From: Jiulongibacter sp966250325
GTDB taxonomy: Bacteria; Bacteroidota; Bacteroidia; Cytophagales; Spirosomataceae
Direction: 5' to 3'
Assembly: GCA_966250325.1 (NCBI GenBank)
Contig: CBINGY010000017.1
Span: 13,325-77,324, forward strand
Length of the DNA stretch: 64,000 bases
The notes under the pieces are model-generated. The model was not told where the DNA came from and did no database searches. It saw only the letters and a list, made by a program, of their open reading frames with translations. The translations under genes and the position numbers were made by a program. Shown piece by piece: positions 42,764 through 51,643 of this stretch; position 1 is the first letter of the stretch; every line of letters starts with the position of its first letter.

Positions 42764-43993
42764 TTACTGAATTTCAACAATCATTCCCAAATGATCCCAG
42801 AATTCAGGATACGATTTTGCCACCACACCGGGCTCCTCGATTTCTATATTATGAATCATTGACAGCGGTGCAAATGCCATGGCCATGCGGTGATCTTCAT
42901 AGGTCCTGAAAAATGGCAACTCTTCGGCAGGGCCAGTTGTTTTTACTTCGTAAAGGTGATTGGTTTCTACCTCGTTCAATTCGGCTCCTATTTTTTTCAG
43001 TTCGCTTTGCAAAGCAAACACCCGGTCGGTCTCTTTGATCTTCAGGCTTTCAATGCCCGTAAAATATCCCGGAATATTTTTTGCAGCACATACCACTGCT
43101 ACGGTTTGGGTAAGATCCGGACAATCGGCAAAATCCCACGTGAGCGAAGCCGCAGAAGGAATCTTTGTCAATACTACTCCCCCCTCTTCAAAGGTGCTCT
43201 TTACGCCGAGATGGCTCATAATTTCCACAATGGCACTATCTCCCTGAAGCGAGTTTTCTTTTAAACCCAATAGTTTCAGGCGGGCATCTTCAAAAGACGT
43301 TAGAGCAATAACACTATACCAATAACTGGCCCCCGACCAATCTGATTCTATAGCATAAGTGACGGGAGAATAGCGTTGCGGAGAAACCGTCAACACCTTC
43401 TTATTCCAGTCAGCATGTACTTTCACACCAAAAGAAGCCATCAACTGAATGGTCATCGTTATGTAAGGCACAGAACCAACCTCTCCTGAAAGATGGATGG
43501 TCAGCCCCTTTGGCAGTCGCGGAGCTATCATCAATAAAGCCGAAATGTACTGACTGCTCACATCTCCTCGAATAGTAACCTCATCGGCCAGTTGATACTC
43601 AAAGCCTTGAATTTTATGAGGTGGAAAGCCATCATTTTTCAGATAATCGATCTCAACCCCGATGGTACGCAAAGCATCTACCAGAATTCCAATGGGCCGT
43701 TCCTGCATTCTGGGCGTGCCAGTCATCGTTTTTTTCTGGCCCTTTACCGCAAAGTACGCTGTAAGAAATCGCATGGTAGTTCCGGCATCCAGTACATCAG
43801 CAGTATCTCCGTTTTCCTGAAGCAAGCGAATCATCGTTTGCGTATCTCTGGCAGATGACAGATTTAGAAGCTCAGCCTCGAAACCGGTAAGGGCATTAAT
43901 GATCAATGCCCGGTTACTCTCCGATTTCGATGAGGCCAGTGGTATTTGCTTGTTAAAACTTTGGGTATTTTTTTTCAGGAAAACTTTGTCCAT
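42764..43993 (-). CDS. aroA: 3-phosphoshikimate 1-carboxyvinyltransferase (EPSP synthase)
   Basis: 409 aa; joins shikimate-3-phosphate and PEP in the chorismate pathway. Residues for substrate binding are visible: ASSKSESNRALIINAL, DAGTTMRFLTAYFAV (the family has NAGTAMR here), the QERPIG loop, and KETDRVFALQSEL with EDHRMAMAFA near the end. It is somewhat shorter than the usual 425-435 residues, as in other Bacteroidota. Substitutions in the glyphosate-contact region (DAGTT for NAGTA) place it in a divergent class. It has its own promoter box. Confidence 0.93.
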   Translation of the reverse strand: MDKVFLKKNTQSFNKQIPLASSKSESNRALIINALTGFEAELLNLSSARDTQTMIRLLQENGDTADVLDAGTTMRFLTAYFAVKGQKKTMTGTPRMQERPIGILVDALRTIGVEIDYLKNDGFPPHKIQGFEYQLADEVTIRGDVSSQYISALLMIAPRLPKGLTIHLSGEVGSVPYITMTIQLMASFGVKVHADWNKKVLTVSPQRYSPVTYAIESDWSGASYWYSVIALTSFEDARLKLLGLKENSLQGDSAIVEIMSHLGVKSTFEEGGVVLTKIPSAASLTWDFADCPDLTQTVAVVCAAKNIPGYFTGIESLKIKETDRVFALQSELKKIGAELNEVETNHLYEVKTTGPAEELPFFRTYEDHRMAMAFAPLSMIHNIEIEEPGVVAKSYPEFWDHLGMIVEIQ

Positions 43994-44018
43994 TCCTAGC
44001 GTCTGTTTAACGAGGGGG

Positions 44019-44026
44019 CAAAGTTA
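44019..44026 (-). promoter_or_regulatory. TANNTTTG box of aroA
   Basis: Minus-strand TAACTTTG, 25 nt before the aroA ATG. Confidence 0.6.
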
Positions 44027-44051
44027 AAAGCATTAGCCTGAAAAGGAAGTA

Positions 44052-44636
44052 CTAGTACTGAAAAACCACCAGACGATATTTTTCTCCTATCTTCATCCGA
44101 TTAGCTAGTTTATCGCGGTTTGTAAGAACCACACGTGCCGCCTCAATTCCGGCCAGCAATGCGATACTTCCGGGACTCTGCCAGGGCGGACGCTTAAAAT
44201 AGATCCAATCGAGGGCAAATGGAAGTAGAATTACCGGAGAGGCCTTATAGGTTATTCCCGGTTTTACATCTCTTTTCAGTACCATATCTACCTCCGTCAA
44301 GTAGAACAAACGATGCAGATTTCTTTGTTCTGTTTCGTCAAAATAGAATAGCGTAAAAGTAGAATCGGTTACCCCTGCCAGCTCTCCGCTGAAACGTACT
44401 TTATCCGAATTAAAAAAACTGAACGTTTCACCTATGAAAAACTTGCGGTTTCTGGCGGAGCCGTATTTATTGGCCACCAGATAATATTCGTGATTTTTTA
44501 AAGCCCGGTATTCATCTGGTCGACGCTTTTGAAGCAAATCATCTACACTTTTTGGTTCTCTCAGATGAGGCTCCTGAGCCGCCATTCTGAAACTACACAG
44601 AAAGACAAGTAGAAACCCTTTACAAAGTTTATTCAT
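44052..44636 (-). CDS. Exported protein of unknown function in the DUF502 operon
   Basis: 194 aa with a signal peptide (LCKGFLLVFLCSFRMAAQ). The mature part has a beta-rich segment (YYLVANKYGSARNRKFFIG, then VRFSGELAGVTDSTFTLF). It then has two hydrophobic stretches (ASPVILLPFALDWIYF and GSIALLAGIEAARVVL). No family is recognised. It overlaps the DUF502 gene by 8 nt and is the last gene of an operon with it and MuiA. Confidence 0.65.
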   Translation of the reverse strand: MNKLCKGFLLVFLCSFRMAAQEPHLREPKSVDDLLQKRRPDEYRALKNHEYYLVANKYGSARNRKFFIGETFSFFNSDKVRFSGELAGVTDSTFTLFYFDETEQRNLHRLFYLTEVDMVLKRDVKPGITYKASPVILLPFALDWIYFKRPPWQSPGSIALLAGIEAARVVLTNRDKLANRMKIGEKYRLVVFQY

Positions 44637-45240
44637 GTTTTACCTTACTGGTTTCTGCTCCGGCTACACCTCCGGAGACAATTAACTTCATCGCTTCAGC
44701 ACTTGATATGTTGACCGGCTTTACATTTTCTTTCGGCACGATAAACATATCGCCGGAGAAAGCATAACTATGAGGACAATAAACTGCAACCGATTCATTC
44801 TCTCCGATTTCATCAAAACTTTCCTGAGTAAGAAACCCAAGTTTCCGGATATTGTTTTCCTTGTTCAGAGTAATTAGAACGGGCGTCTTAAACTTCTTCT
44901 TATCGCCTACAAATGCTGATATCAGATCTTTGAAAGCCGAATAGAAAATGCGAACCAGAGGAAGATTCTTGATTCCGGTTTCAATCCAGTTCTGAAGTGT
45001 TTGAGGCAATATCCTGCTGAAAACAAAACCGGTGAGGATAGTAGCCCCTACCACGATCAGAAAACCTAATCCAGGTATAAAGTACTGTTGGTTTGGATTT
45101 TCTGCGGAAAACTGAATTCGGAAAAGACTATCGACAAAATCAAAAGCACTGTAAAGAATCAGTATGGTAAACCCTACAGGAGCAATAAATAACAAGCCCC
45201 TCACAAAGTAATTCAACAGTGCTCTTAGAATTCTGTTCAT
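44629..45240 (-). CDS. DUF502 membrane protein
   Basis: 203 aa with two N-terminal membrane helices (LLFIAPVGFTILILYSAFDF and FIPGLGFLIVVGATILTGFV) and a conserved soluble part (IKNLPLVRIFYSAFKDLISAF, then VYCPHSYAFSGDMFIVPKE). All features match the DUF502 family of unknown function, found in bacteria and chloroplasts. It lies 9 nt after the MuiA-like gene and overlaps the next gene, so all three are one transcript. Confidence 0.85.
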   Translation of the reverse strand: MNRILRALLNYFVRGLLFIAPVGFTILILYSAFDFVDSLFRIQFSAENPNQQYFIPGLGFLIVVGATILTGFVFSRILPQTLQNWIETGIKNLPLVRIFYSAFKDLISAFVGDKKKFKTPVLITLNKENNIRKLGFLTQESFDEIGENESVAVYCPHSYAFSGDMFIVPKENVKPVNISSAEAMKLIVSGGVAGAETSKVKHE

Positions 45241-45249
45241 ATGCTTGCT

Positions 45250-46815
45250 TTACAAATTCAACACCCTTTTGTCCTTCGGATACTTCACCTCGTAGGTCAG
45301 ATTTAATTCTTTATTAGAACTACCCGGCAAATCAAGTTCCCAGCGAATTATTCCGGTTTCCGGCACCACGGTTCCTCCACTGATGTCTTTGACCTCCACC
45401 TCAATCGCCGAATCCTGTGAAACCGGTATCTGATCTTCAACAACAACAGTCAATGGCAGATTCCTTAGGTTCTTCAAAGTAATTCGGTAAGCTCTGTTTT
45501 CGCGAATATTTGAACCAAAAGTTTTTCTTTCTTTAAATTCTGTCAGCTCTTTTCTTTCTATCTCCAGTCTTTCATCTCTTCCCAAACTGATTTTCAAAAT
45601 TTCCTTAACGCCGGGATCTGACAGGTAGGTTTTCCCCACAAAGCCCCCCTCGAAATACACATTCCCGGATGCCGGCAAAAGCCCGTATTTTTCCCATTCT
45701 TCTACTTCTGCAATCAGGAATCCGTTGGTATCGTAGCGAGGTACGGCATATGTGACATATTTTGCAGGTATATCCAGTTTCTGTACTTCTACGGTTTCAG
45801 CAACGCCCGATTTTATGGTGTAAGGAACAGAGATTACAAACTGCCTGTTGAGAGTCGTTTCCACCAACTGGGCATAGTTCGCTGCGGAGGCTACTTCCAT
45901 TTCCATCGGAGCCGCCATCACTGCGTCTTCGTCTTTCATGGTTTTGGCTCTCATGACCACTGGCGGCCTCTCTTCATAGAATTGAAGATACTGCGGAAAT
46001 AACTCTGGTTTCACGGTCTGCCTGTTCACCATAGCCGTTGACAGGGTAAGCTTCACATTGTTCCAGTCTGTTCCCGTATTTTGCCTCACCTCTGCCTTAT
46101 AGGATAGATTTAACTTACTTTTCGTGTCTTTTACTCGAATATCATAGGTGGGTGTCCAGCCAGTATCGTAAACCAGATAAGAAAGGTCGAGATCGGCCCT
46201 GCCAGTAAGATCTGCTGAGACTGATAATATAATTTTGCCCATTGGAAGATTCCGAGAAGGATCCGATTGCATTTGTTTATCAATCCGTTCCTTTTGGGCA
46301 ACCAGTATTTTTAGCTCTTTAGTAAGTTTTATGCGTTCTTCCCCGAGAGCCAGAAGCCTTTTCCTGAAATAGACACTCATGGCTTCCATCTTCTCTGCTT
46401 TTAATTCTTCATTATCCCCTTTTACTTCAGAGTTATCCATCAAAATCTCCTGTTCGTTTTTATTGACCGTTAATTTCATGGTCAGCAGGTCAATGTCATC
46501 CTGAACCGTATCCAATGAATCCTGGTAAGCTTGCTGTCTTTTGCTGATAAAATCCTTCTCAAAATTGACGGAAAGTAGCGTAAAATTACCTCTGCCACCC
46601 ACCTGAATGGAATTTGGATCCAGAGTAGCCGGCAAATCAGTAATCACGATTTTTGAGTTACCCTTCGGAATATTTGTTACTAAAGAGGCCTTTACCTGAG
46701 CCTGATTCATATAAACGGTAACTGACTCGGTTTTGGATTGTACCTGAAGCGTTTCCTGAGAAAAAGCCGTGATACCAGTCAGTAGAAAAAGAAGAATGAT
46801 GGAGGTGCTTTTCAT
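45250..46815 (-). CDS. DUF4139 / MuiA-like (mucoidy inhibitor A) protein, exported
   Basis: 521 aa with a signal peptide (IILLFLLTGITAFSQ). An N-terminal DUF4140-type domain (VTVYMNQAQVKAS) is followed by a long helical coiled coil (about residues 95-195) and a DUF4139 beta-rich half (LSYLVYDTGWTPTYDIRVKD, then NTGTDWNNVKLTLSTA). The family includes MuiA of E. coli, which lowers mucoidy when overexpressed; the molecular function is unknown. It leads the operon with DUF502 and a hypothetical gene and is divergent from the Ldh-type gene. Confidence 0.85.
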   Translation of the reverse strand: MKSTSIILLFLLTGITAFSQETLQVQSKTESVTVYMNQAQVKASLVTNIPKGNSKIVITDLPATLDPNSIQVGGRGNFTLLSVNFEKDFISKRQQAYQDSLDTVQDDIDLLTMKLTVNKNEQEILMDNSEVKGDNEELKAEKMEAMSVYFRKRLLALGEERIKLTKELKILVAQKERIDKQMQSDPSRNLPMGKIILSVSADLTGRADLDLSYLVYDTGWTPTYDIRVKDTKSKLNLSYKAEVRQNTGTDWNNVKLTLSTAMVNRQTVKPELFPQYLQFYEERPPVVMRAKTMKDEDAVMAAPMEMEVASAANYAQLVETTLNRQFVISVPYTIKSGVAETVEVQKLDIPAKYVTYAVPRYDTNGFLIAEVEEWEKYGLLPASGNVYFEGGFVGKTYLSDPGVKEILKISLGRDERLEIERKELTEFKERKTFGSNIRENRAYRITLKNLRNLPLTVVVEDQIPVSQDSAIEVEVKDISGGTVVPETGIIRWELDLPGSSNKELNLTYEVKYPKDKRVLNL

Positions 46816-46948
46816 AAAATGATTGGATAACGAATGTTTTAATGCAAAACGCTTTCTGACCGTTTTTAGGTCTTTCCGCTCCTATTTTTTTGGATTTACG
46901 GTTACCTGGCTCGGGTTTTTAATAATTTCGTGCCAAATAACTACGATC

Positions 46949-48022
46949 ATGTCTTTTGAAGCTAACCAGATACGATATTTCACTGAACAGGTTTTTCTCG
47001 CAATAGGCTGCCCGGAGGCCGATGCCAGACTTGCCGCAGATGTACTTATTTCTGCTGACTTAAGTGGTGTCGACTCCCACGGAGTAGCACGCCTTTCAGG
47101 TTATGTACGTCTGTACGATCACGGACGTTTAAACCCGAAACCTAATGTAAAACTGATTCATGAGACGCCATCAACCGGTACACTGGATGGCGATGCGGGC
47201 CTGGGACTGGTGGTAGCTCCCAAAGCTATGGAAATCTGTATGGAAAAAGCCGAAAAAGTAGGGAGTGGCTGGATTTCCGTTCAAAATTCCAATCATTTCG
47301 GAATTGCTGGTTATCATTCTTCTATGGCACTTCAAAGAGATATGATTGGCTGGGCCATGACCAATGCCGCCCCGCTGGTAGTACCTACCTTCTCAAAAGA
47401 AAAACTATTGGGAACCAATCCTATTTCTGTGGCTATTCCAGCTCATAATCAACCTGCTTTTCTGGCTGATTTTGCTTCAACCGCAGTGGCTTACGGTAAA
47501 ATGGAAATACTTCAACGGCAGGGAAAACCCGCTCCTATGGGCTGGGTGCAGGATGCAGAGGGCAATCCCACTGACAATAACAATGCGGTGAAAGAAGGTG
47601 GAGGACTCTTACCTCTGGGAGGTGACCGCGAGCATGGAAGCCACAAGGGTTACGGGCTAGGGGCCATTGTAGATATCTTTTCTGGGGTACTTTCAGGGGC
47701 CAATTTCGGCCCGTGGGTTCCACCTTTTGCCACTGCCGGTTTTCATGGCGTGGCTGCCGAGCAGGTAGGAAAGGGCACCGGCCATTTTCTGGGAGCCATG
47801 CGGATTGACGGCTTCAGGCCCGCTCAGGAGTTTAAGGAACATATGGATAAATGGATAGAACGATTCCGCTCAGCTCCGTCGATAGATGGTGAAGTAGTTC
47901 AGATTCCGGGTGATCAGGAAAGAATATTTAAAGCCGAACGATTAGCAAATGGTCTGCCGCTGAATGATAAGGTGGTGGAGAGCCTCGAGGAATTGGGGAA
48001 GAGGTTTGGGATTGGGTTTTGA
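46949..48022 (+). CDS. Ldh-family (malate/L-lactate type) NAD(P)-dependent oxidoreductase
   Basis: 357 aa of the Ldh_2/ComC family, whose members oxidise malate, L-sulfolactate, ureidoglycolate or similar 2-hydroxyacids. SADLSGVDSHGVARLSGY near the start and QNSNHFGIAGYH (catalytic His) are diagnostic, with DFASTAVAYGKME and GSHKGYGLGAIVDI following. The substrate is not determined. The ATG at 46949 begins at the family N-terminus; 42 codons further upstream in frame overlap the promoter region of the divergent MuiA gene. Confidence 0.9.
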   Translation: MSFEANQIRYFTEQVFLAIGCPEADARLAADVLISADLSGVDSHGVARLSGYVRLYDHGRLNPKPNVKLIHETPSTGTLDGDAGLGLVVAPKAMEICMEKAEKVGSGWISVQNSNHFGIAGYHSSMALQRDMIGWAMTNAAPLVVPTFSKEKLLGTNPISVAIPAHNQPAFLADFASTAVAYGKMEILQRQGKPAPMGWVQDAEGNPTDNNNAVKEGGGLLPLGGDREHGSHKGYGLGAIVDIFSGVLSGANFGPWVPPFATAGFHGVAAEQVGKGTGHFLGAMRIDGFRPAQEFKEHMDKWIERFRSAPSIDGEVVQIPGDQERIFKAERLANGLPLNDKVVESLEELGKRFGIGF

Positions 48023-48041
48023 CAGAATATAATTCGAACAA

Positions 48042-48557
48042 CTAGTAAAAATAGGACACAAAAATTGACGCTATTAAAAATAGAGGAAACAATACGATTA
48101 GAGTGTAATCGTTTTTTAAAGCATTTGAATATCTATAAAAGTCACGTCCAATTTCCCTTACAAATTTTCCGGATCCGTCAATTAACCATGTTCTTTTTTT
48201 TCCCCAGTCAATTATATCTGTGAATTCTTGATAAAGATGCCCACCTATACTTTTGAGATTTCTGATTATCATTATCAAATAAATCGATCGAATAGAAACA
48301 TATGTTTGAAGGATTATATTTATTATCTCGAAAGTATCAATCTGAAGGACTTTAGTCTCTATGTTATTTTGAAAACTCAAATAATCTCGCAAAGGATAGG
48401 CCGCTAAACTTAGTAAAGATATAACAAACAAGGTACGTACAAGACCTACCTTTCTCTTGAGCTCTAAAGAAATATTGGAAATTTCAATCATAAGCTCCTT
48501 TCTCCTACCATTTTCCAGGCTTGGAAGTTTGTCAATATAGTCCAAAGAGGCCGCCAA
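48042..48557 (-). CDS. Three-helix membrane protein paired with a GTPase
   Basis: 171 aa with predicted membrane helices at about 39-55 (GLVRTLFVISLLSLAAYP), 79-100 (IINIILQTYVSIRSIYLIMII) and 152-170 (TLIVLFPLFLIASIFVSYF). A charged amphipathic helix comes first, and a cytosolic loop of about 50 residues lies between helices 2 and 3. No family is recognised. The start is TTG, 3 nt after the GTPase stop, or perhaps the internal ATG at residue 23. It is cotranscribed with the GTPase, and both are A/T-rich compared with neighbours, so the pair looks acquired. A membrane effector or partner role is inference from this context. Confidence 0.65.
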   Translation of the reverse strand: MAASLDYIDKLPSLENGRRKELMIEISNISLELKRKVGLVRTLFVISLLSLAAYPLRDYLSFQNNIETKVLQIDTFEIINIILQTYVSIRSIYLIMIIRNLKSIGGHLYQEFTDIIDWGKKRTWLIDGSGKFVREIGRDFYRYSNALKNDYTLIVLFPLFLIASIFVSYFY

Positions 48558-48560
48558 AAT

Positions 48561-49346
48561 TTATTTATGTTTAAGAAGGCTCAACAACTCGTTCAATAGA
48601 GCTCTATTAAGTGCATGTTTTTCTTTGTCTCCAAAGATTCCACTAGTCTTTGTCCCAAAATATGGCTTAATGATTGAACAATACGGCAAGCACACCACTC
48701 TTGTATACGCACGTATCCCATCAAAAGTCTCACCATAATCTAAATTTACGTAATAATCTGTCACCTCGTTTACTTCGGGCCACCATAAATCAGCTTTATT
48801 TACTAGATTAATAATCCATTTAAGATCTTTGTTAGGCTGGATTAGAGGTAACCATTCTTTCAACCTTTCTTTTTCCGAAATTCTATTGTTTGTAATAAAC
48901 GCTGGTTTGATCTCTCCAGTACTATGATCTATTAATGTTGTAGGGTCAATTTCTGGATTTTCTTCGTAGCCATAACTAACCACATTAATTATTCCCTCAA
49001 CCCCTGAGGCTATTATGTTTCTTATTTCATTTTGCCTATCTAGCCCGTTGCCAGAGTGGCCGGGAGTATCAACAAAATGTAGAGGAAATTCATCAAAAGG
49101 TATATTATGTCCTTTCGATGCTCTGGTGCGATCAAACGATGACCAAAAATCTCCCTTATTTTCGAGAAGATTTTTAAACGAATTGATAAACTGTGTTTTG
49201 CCAGAGCCACTGATTCCAAAAACTACTATTTTTCTTTTCCCAGAAATCAATCTCTTGAATCCATTTACTAAAAGGTTTCTTTTTTCTTCATTGATAATTG
49301 TGCTTGCACCTTCAATAAGGGTAATAAAACTTGTTACTTCAGACAT
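48561..49346 (-). CDS. TRAFAC-type GTPase with membrane-protein partner
   Basis: 261 aa. G-domain motifs are complete: P-loop GISGSGKT (44-51), a switch I-like region with T74 (DRTRASKGHNI), G3 DTPG (93-96) and G4 NKAD (184-187). The domain has an unusual insertion after G3 with FITNNR. It is small and stand-alone, without a KH, coiled-coil or ribosome-binding domain, so it is not a typical Era, EngA or dynamin; its closest shape is that of the minimal GTPases found in defence and signalling islands. The 142 bp upstream are very A/T-rich. Function is unknown. Confidence 0.75.
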   Translation of the reverse strand: MSEVTSFITLIEGASTIINEEKRNLLVNGFKRLISGKRKIVVFGISGSGKTQFINSFKNLLENKGDFWSSFDRTRASKGHNIPFDEFPLHFVDTPGHSGNGLDRQNEIRNIIASGVEGIINVVSYGYEENPEIDPTTLIDHSTGEIKPAFITNNRISEKERLKEWLPLIQPNKDLKWIINLVNKADLWWPEVNEVTDYYVNLDYGETFDGIRAYTRVVCLPYCSIIKPYFGTKTSGIFGDKEKHALNRALLNELLSLLKHK

Positions 49347-49488
49347 GTTTTGTGCTTAATTTTCTTATAAATAGTTGATTTATATTGGTATATAAAATTA
49401 ATTGATTTATTATTAAATCAAACGAGCAATGAATAAAAAGTATTCAAGTTGGTAGAATGAATTATACTTTTTGGATAAAGCATTATTA

Positions 49489-49935
49489 TTAAAATTCTGA
49501 ATTTAGGTTCTTCTCCATCTCAAAATGCTCCATCCCCACCTCTTCAAAAGCGGGTTTTGATGTTTTCACATAGCCTAATTTTTCGTAAAAGCCCACCGCA
49601 TAATGCCGGGCATGAAGCTTGATTTCAGATAGTCCAATAGAACTTGCATATACCTCCAGGGCATTGACCAGATCTTTTCCGAGATTCCGCCCCTGCATCT
49701 CCGGGCTTACCGCCATTTGGCGTAGTTTTCCGGTCTTATCTTCGATTTTGAGGACTACCACTCCTACCACTTGCTGATTGTTTACAGCAACAAAATGAAA
49801 TTGATCCGGTTCATCGCTTAAATCGTCCTCATAAATGGACATCCCAATCGGAACCCGAAGAACTTCATGACGCAATTCCAAAGCCTGGCTGTAAAGTGGA
49901 TTGATTGTGTCAATCCGTTTTATTTCAACTTCCAT
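49489..49935 (-). CDS. GNAT-family N-acetyltransferase
   Basis: 148 aa single-domain GNAT. The acetyl-CoA binding loop is visible as LRQMAVSPEMQGRNLGKDLV (the Q/RxxGxG/A motif is QGRNLGK), followed by KLHARHYAVGFYEKLGYV, typical of the ElaA-like branch. The substrate is unknown. The ATG at 49935 is preferred to a TTG at 49941. Confidence 0.88.
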   Translation of the reverse strand: MEVEIKRIDTINPLYSQALELRHEVLRVPIGMSIYEDDLSDEPDQFHFVAVNNQQVVGVVVLKIEDKTGKLRQMAVSPEMQGRNLGKDLVNALEVYASSIGLSEIKLHARHYAVGFYEKLGYVKTSKPAFEEVGMEHFEMEKNLNSEF

Positions 49936-50096
49936 GTTCAAATCTTTGAGCTGCCAAATAAGCTAATTTTATTCAAATGTTTAGCCAATTCCATGAGTTC
50001 AGAATTAGGATGAGTAAATTTGCCTGTGTTTCTTGAACAACTAACATTCCTAAAAGAAGTCTGTAATTATCCAGACTTCTGAAATGACCATCCGAT

Positions 50097-50963
50097 ATGA
50101 AAGTAAATGTAGGTCTGGTGCAAATGAGCTGCGTGGCAGAGGTGGAAACCAACATCATCAAAGCTATTCAGAAAACCCGTGAGGCAGCAGAAAAAGGGGC
50201 AAATATCGTTTGCCTTCAGGAACTGTTTACGTCCCTCTACTTCTGTGATGTGGAAGACACGGCGAATTTCAATCTGGCCGAGGCCATTCCCGGTCCTACT
50301 ACTGAGCGATTTCAGGTTTTAGCCAAAGAACTGGGCATTGTAATCATTGCTTCTCTTTTTGAGAAACGTGCCAAAGGGCTTTATCACAATACCACGGCGG
50401 TAATTGATGCGGATGGAACTTACCTGGGTAAATACCGCAAAATGCATATTCCTGACGACCCGGGATATTACGAAAAATACTATTTCACTCCCGGTGATCT
50501 GGGATACAAGGTTTGGGACACCAAATTTGGCAGAATCGGTGTACTCATTTGCTGGGATCAGTGGTATCCCGAAGCTGCAAGAATTACATCGCTCATGGGA
50601 GCCGAAATTCTCTTCTACCCCACCGCTATTGGTTGGGACACTAACGAACCTAGTGAGCTCATCAATAAAGAGCAATTCGAAGCCTGGCAAACGATTCAGC
50701 GTAGCCATGCCGTAGCCAATGGTGTTCATGTTGTTTCGGTGAATCGCGTAGGTGTGGAAGCCGGGCAGCAATTTTGGGGTGGGTCGTTCGTGGCAAATCC
50801 GCACGGCAGGCTTCTTTACCTGGCCTCGCACGATAAAGAAGAAGTTCATGTTCAGGAGATTGACTCAGAAGTAACCGAATACTACCGTACTACGTGGCCG
50901 TATTTTCGTGACCGGCGAATAGATAGTTATATGCCTATCACCAAACGATTTATTGATGAATAA
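50097..50963 (+). CDS. aguB: N-carbamoylputrescine amidase
   Basis: 288 aa carbon-nitrogen hydrolase. The catalytic Glu-Lys-Cys triad is present: Glu in VCLQELFTSLYF (near 42), Lys in YRKMHIPDDPGYYEKYYF and Cys in VLICWDQWYPEAAR. The block PGYYEKYYFTPGDLG together with WDQWYPEAAR is specific for the AguB branch, which hydrolyses N-carbamoylputrescine to putrescine. Agmatine deiminase (aguA), the usual neighbour, is not in the next genes of this window. Confidence 0.93.
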   Translation: MKVNVGLVQMSCVAEVETNIIKAIQKTREAAEKGANIVCLQELFTSLYFCDVEDTANFNLAEAIPGPTTERFQVLAKELGIVIIASLFEKRAKGLYHNTTAVIDADGTYLGKYRKMHIPDDPGYYEKYYFTPGDLGYKVWDTKFGRIGVLICWDQWYPEAARITSLMGAEILFYPTAIGWDTNEPSELINKEQFEAWQTIQRSHAVANGVHVVSVNRVGVEAGQQFWGGSFVANPHGRLLYLASHDKEEVHVQEIDSEVTEYYRTTWPYFRDRRIDSYMPITKRFIDE

Positions 50964-50999
50964 ATAATGACTATCTTTCATGGCATCTAATACACTGTC

Positions 51000-51563
51000 A
51001 TGAAAGCACTTACCTCCTTTTTCTTCCGCGTAGCCACCGGATATCGTTTTCTGATTTTCTTTTCACTTCAACTCCTTTTCTCCGTAATCATCCTGCCCTA
51101 TTATCAGAAGCAGTTTGACCCGAAGATGACTATCGGTGTACCTGACTTATCTTTTGGCTTTTCTGCCGAAACTTTACATTCCATGTTAGATCAATATGGG
51201 GAGGACGGAAGACCTGCCTATTTTTTTGTGGCCTCGGTAATTGATATAATTTACCCGGTAGTTTATGCGGTTTCCCTGTGTCTGCTTTTAACCCTTCTCT
51301 TTAAACGAAACGGTTGGTCCCGAAGGAAAATACTGGTACTCCTCCCTATTTTTGTTGCTATGTCCGATTTCATGGAAAATCTGGGAATAGTGATGGCCGC
51401 TCGTGAATTTCCGGAAATAAATGAAAGCTGGGCCTGGTTTGGCTCTACGGCAGGTATGATTAAATGGATTTTGTTCGGAGTTTGTCTAGCTATACTCGTT
51501 ATGTCTCTGATCACCTGGCTGTTTAAACGTATTTCAAACAGAAACGTTAGTAAGTCAGCGTAG
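51000..51563 (+). CDS. Four-helix integral membrane protein
   Basis: 187 aa with predicted membrane helices near residues 17-34, 74-102, 109-130 and 148-172. The polar loop after helix 1 (QKQFDPKMTIGVPDLSFGFSAE) faces one side. A conserved-looking SDFMENLG motif lies in the third segment. Similar proteins occur in Bacteroidota without function. It follows aguB by 36 nt and may share its transcript. Confidence 0.7.
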   Translation: MKALTSFFFRVATGYRFLIFFSLQLLFSVIILPYYQKQFDPKMTIGVPDLSFGFSAETLHSMLDQYGEDGRPAYFFVASVIDIIYPVVYAVSLCLLLTLLFKRNGWSRRKILVLLPIFVAMSDFMENLGIVMAAREFPEINESWAWFGSTAGMIKWILFGVCLAILVMSLITWLFKRISNRNVSKSA

Positions 51564-51643
51564 GTAATTTACCTGACTTCTGCCATATGCTCCTAAAAGG
51601 AATTGTCCCGCGGAATTCCCACCTTAAGTCACACGCAGTTCAA

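Noticed and set aside
48561..49346. Assignment of the GTPase to Era, EngA or dynamin families
   Set aside because: It lacks the KH domain, the second G domain, and the stalk or membrane regions that define those families.
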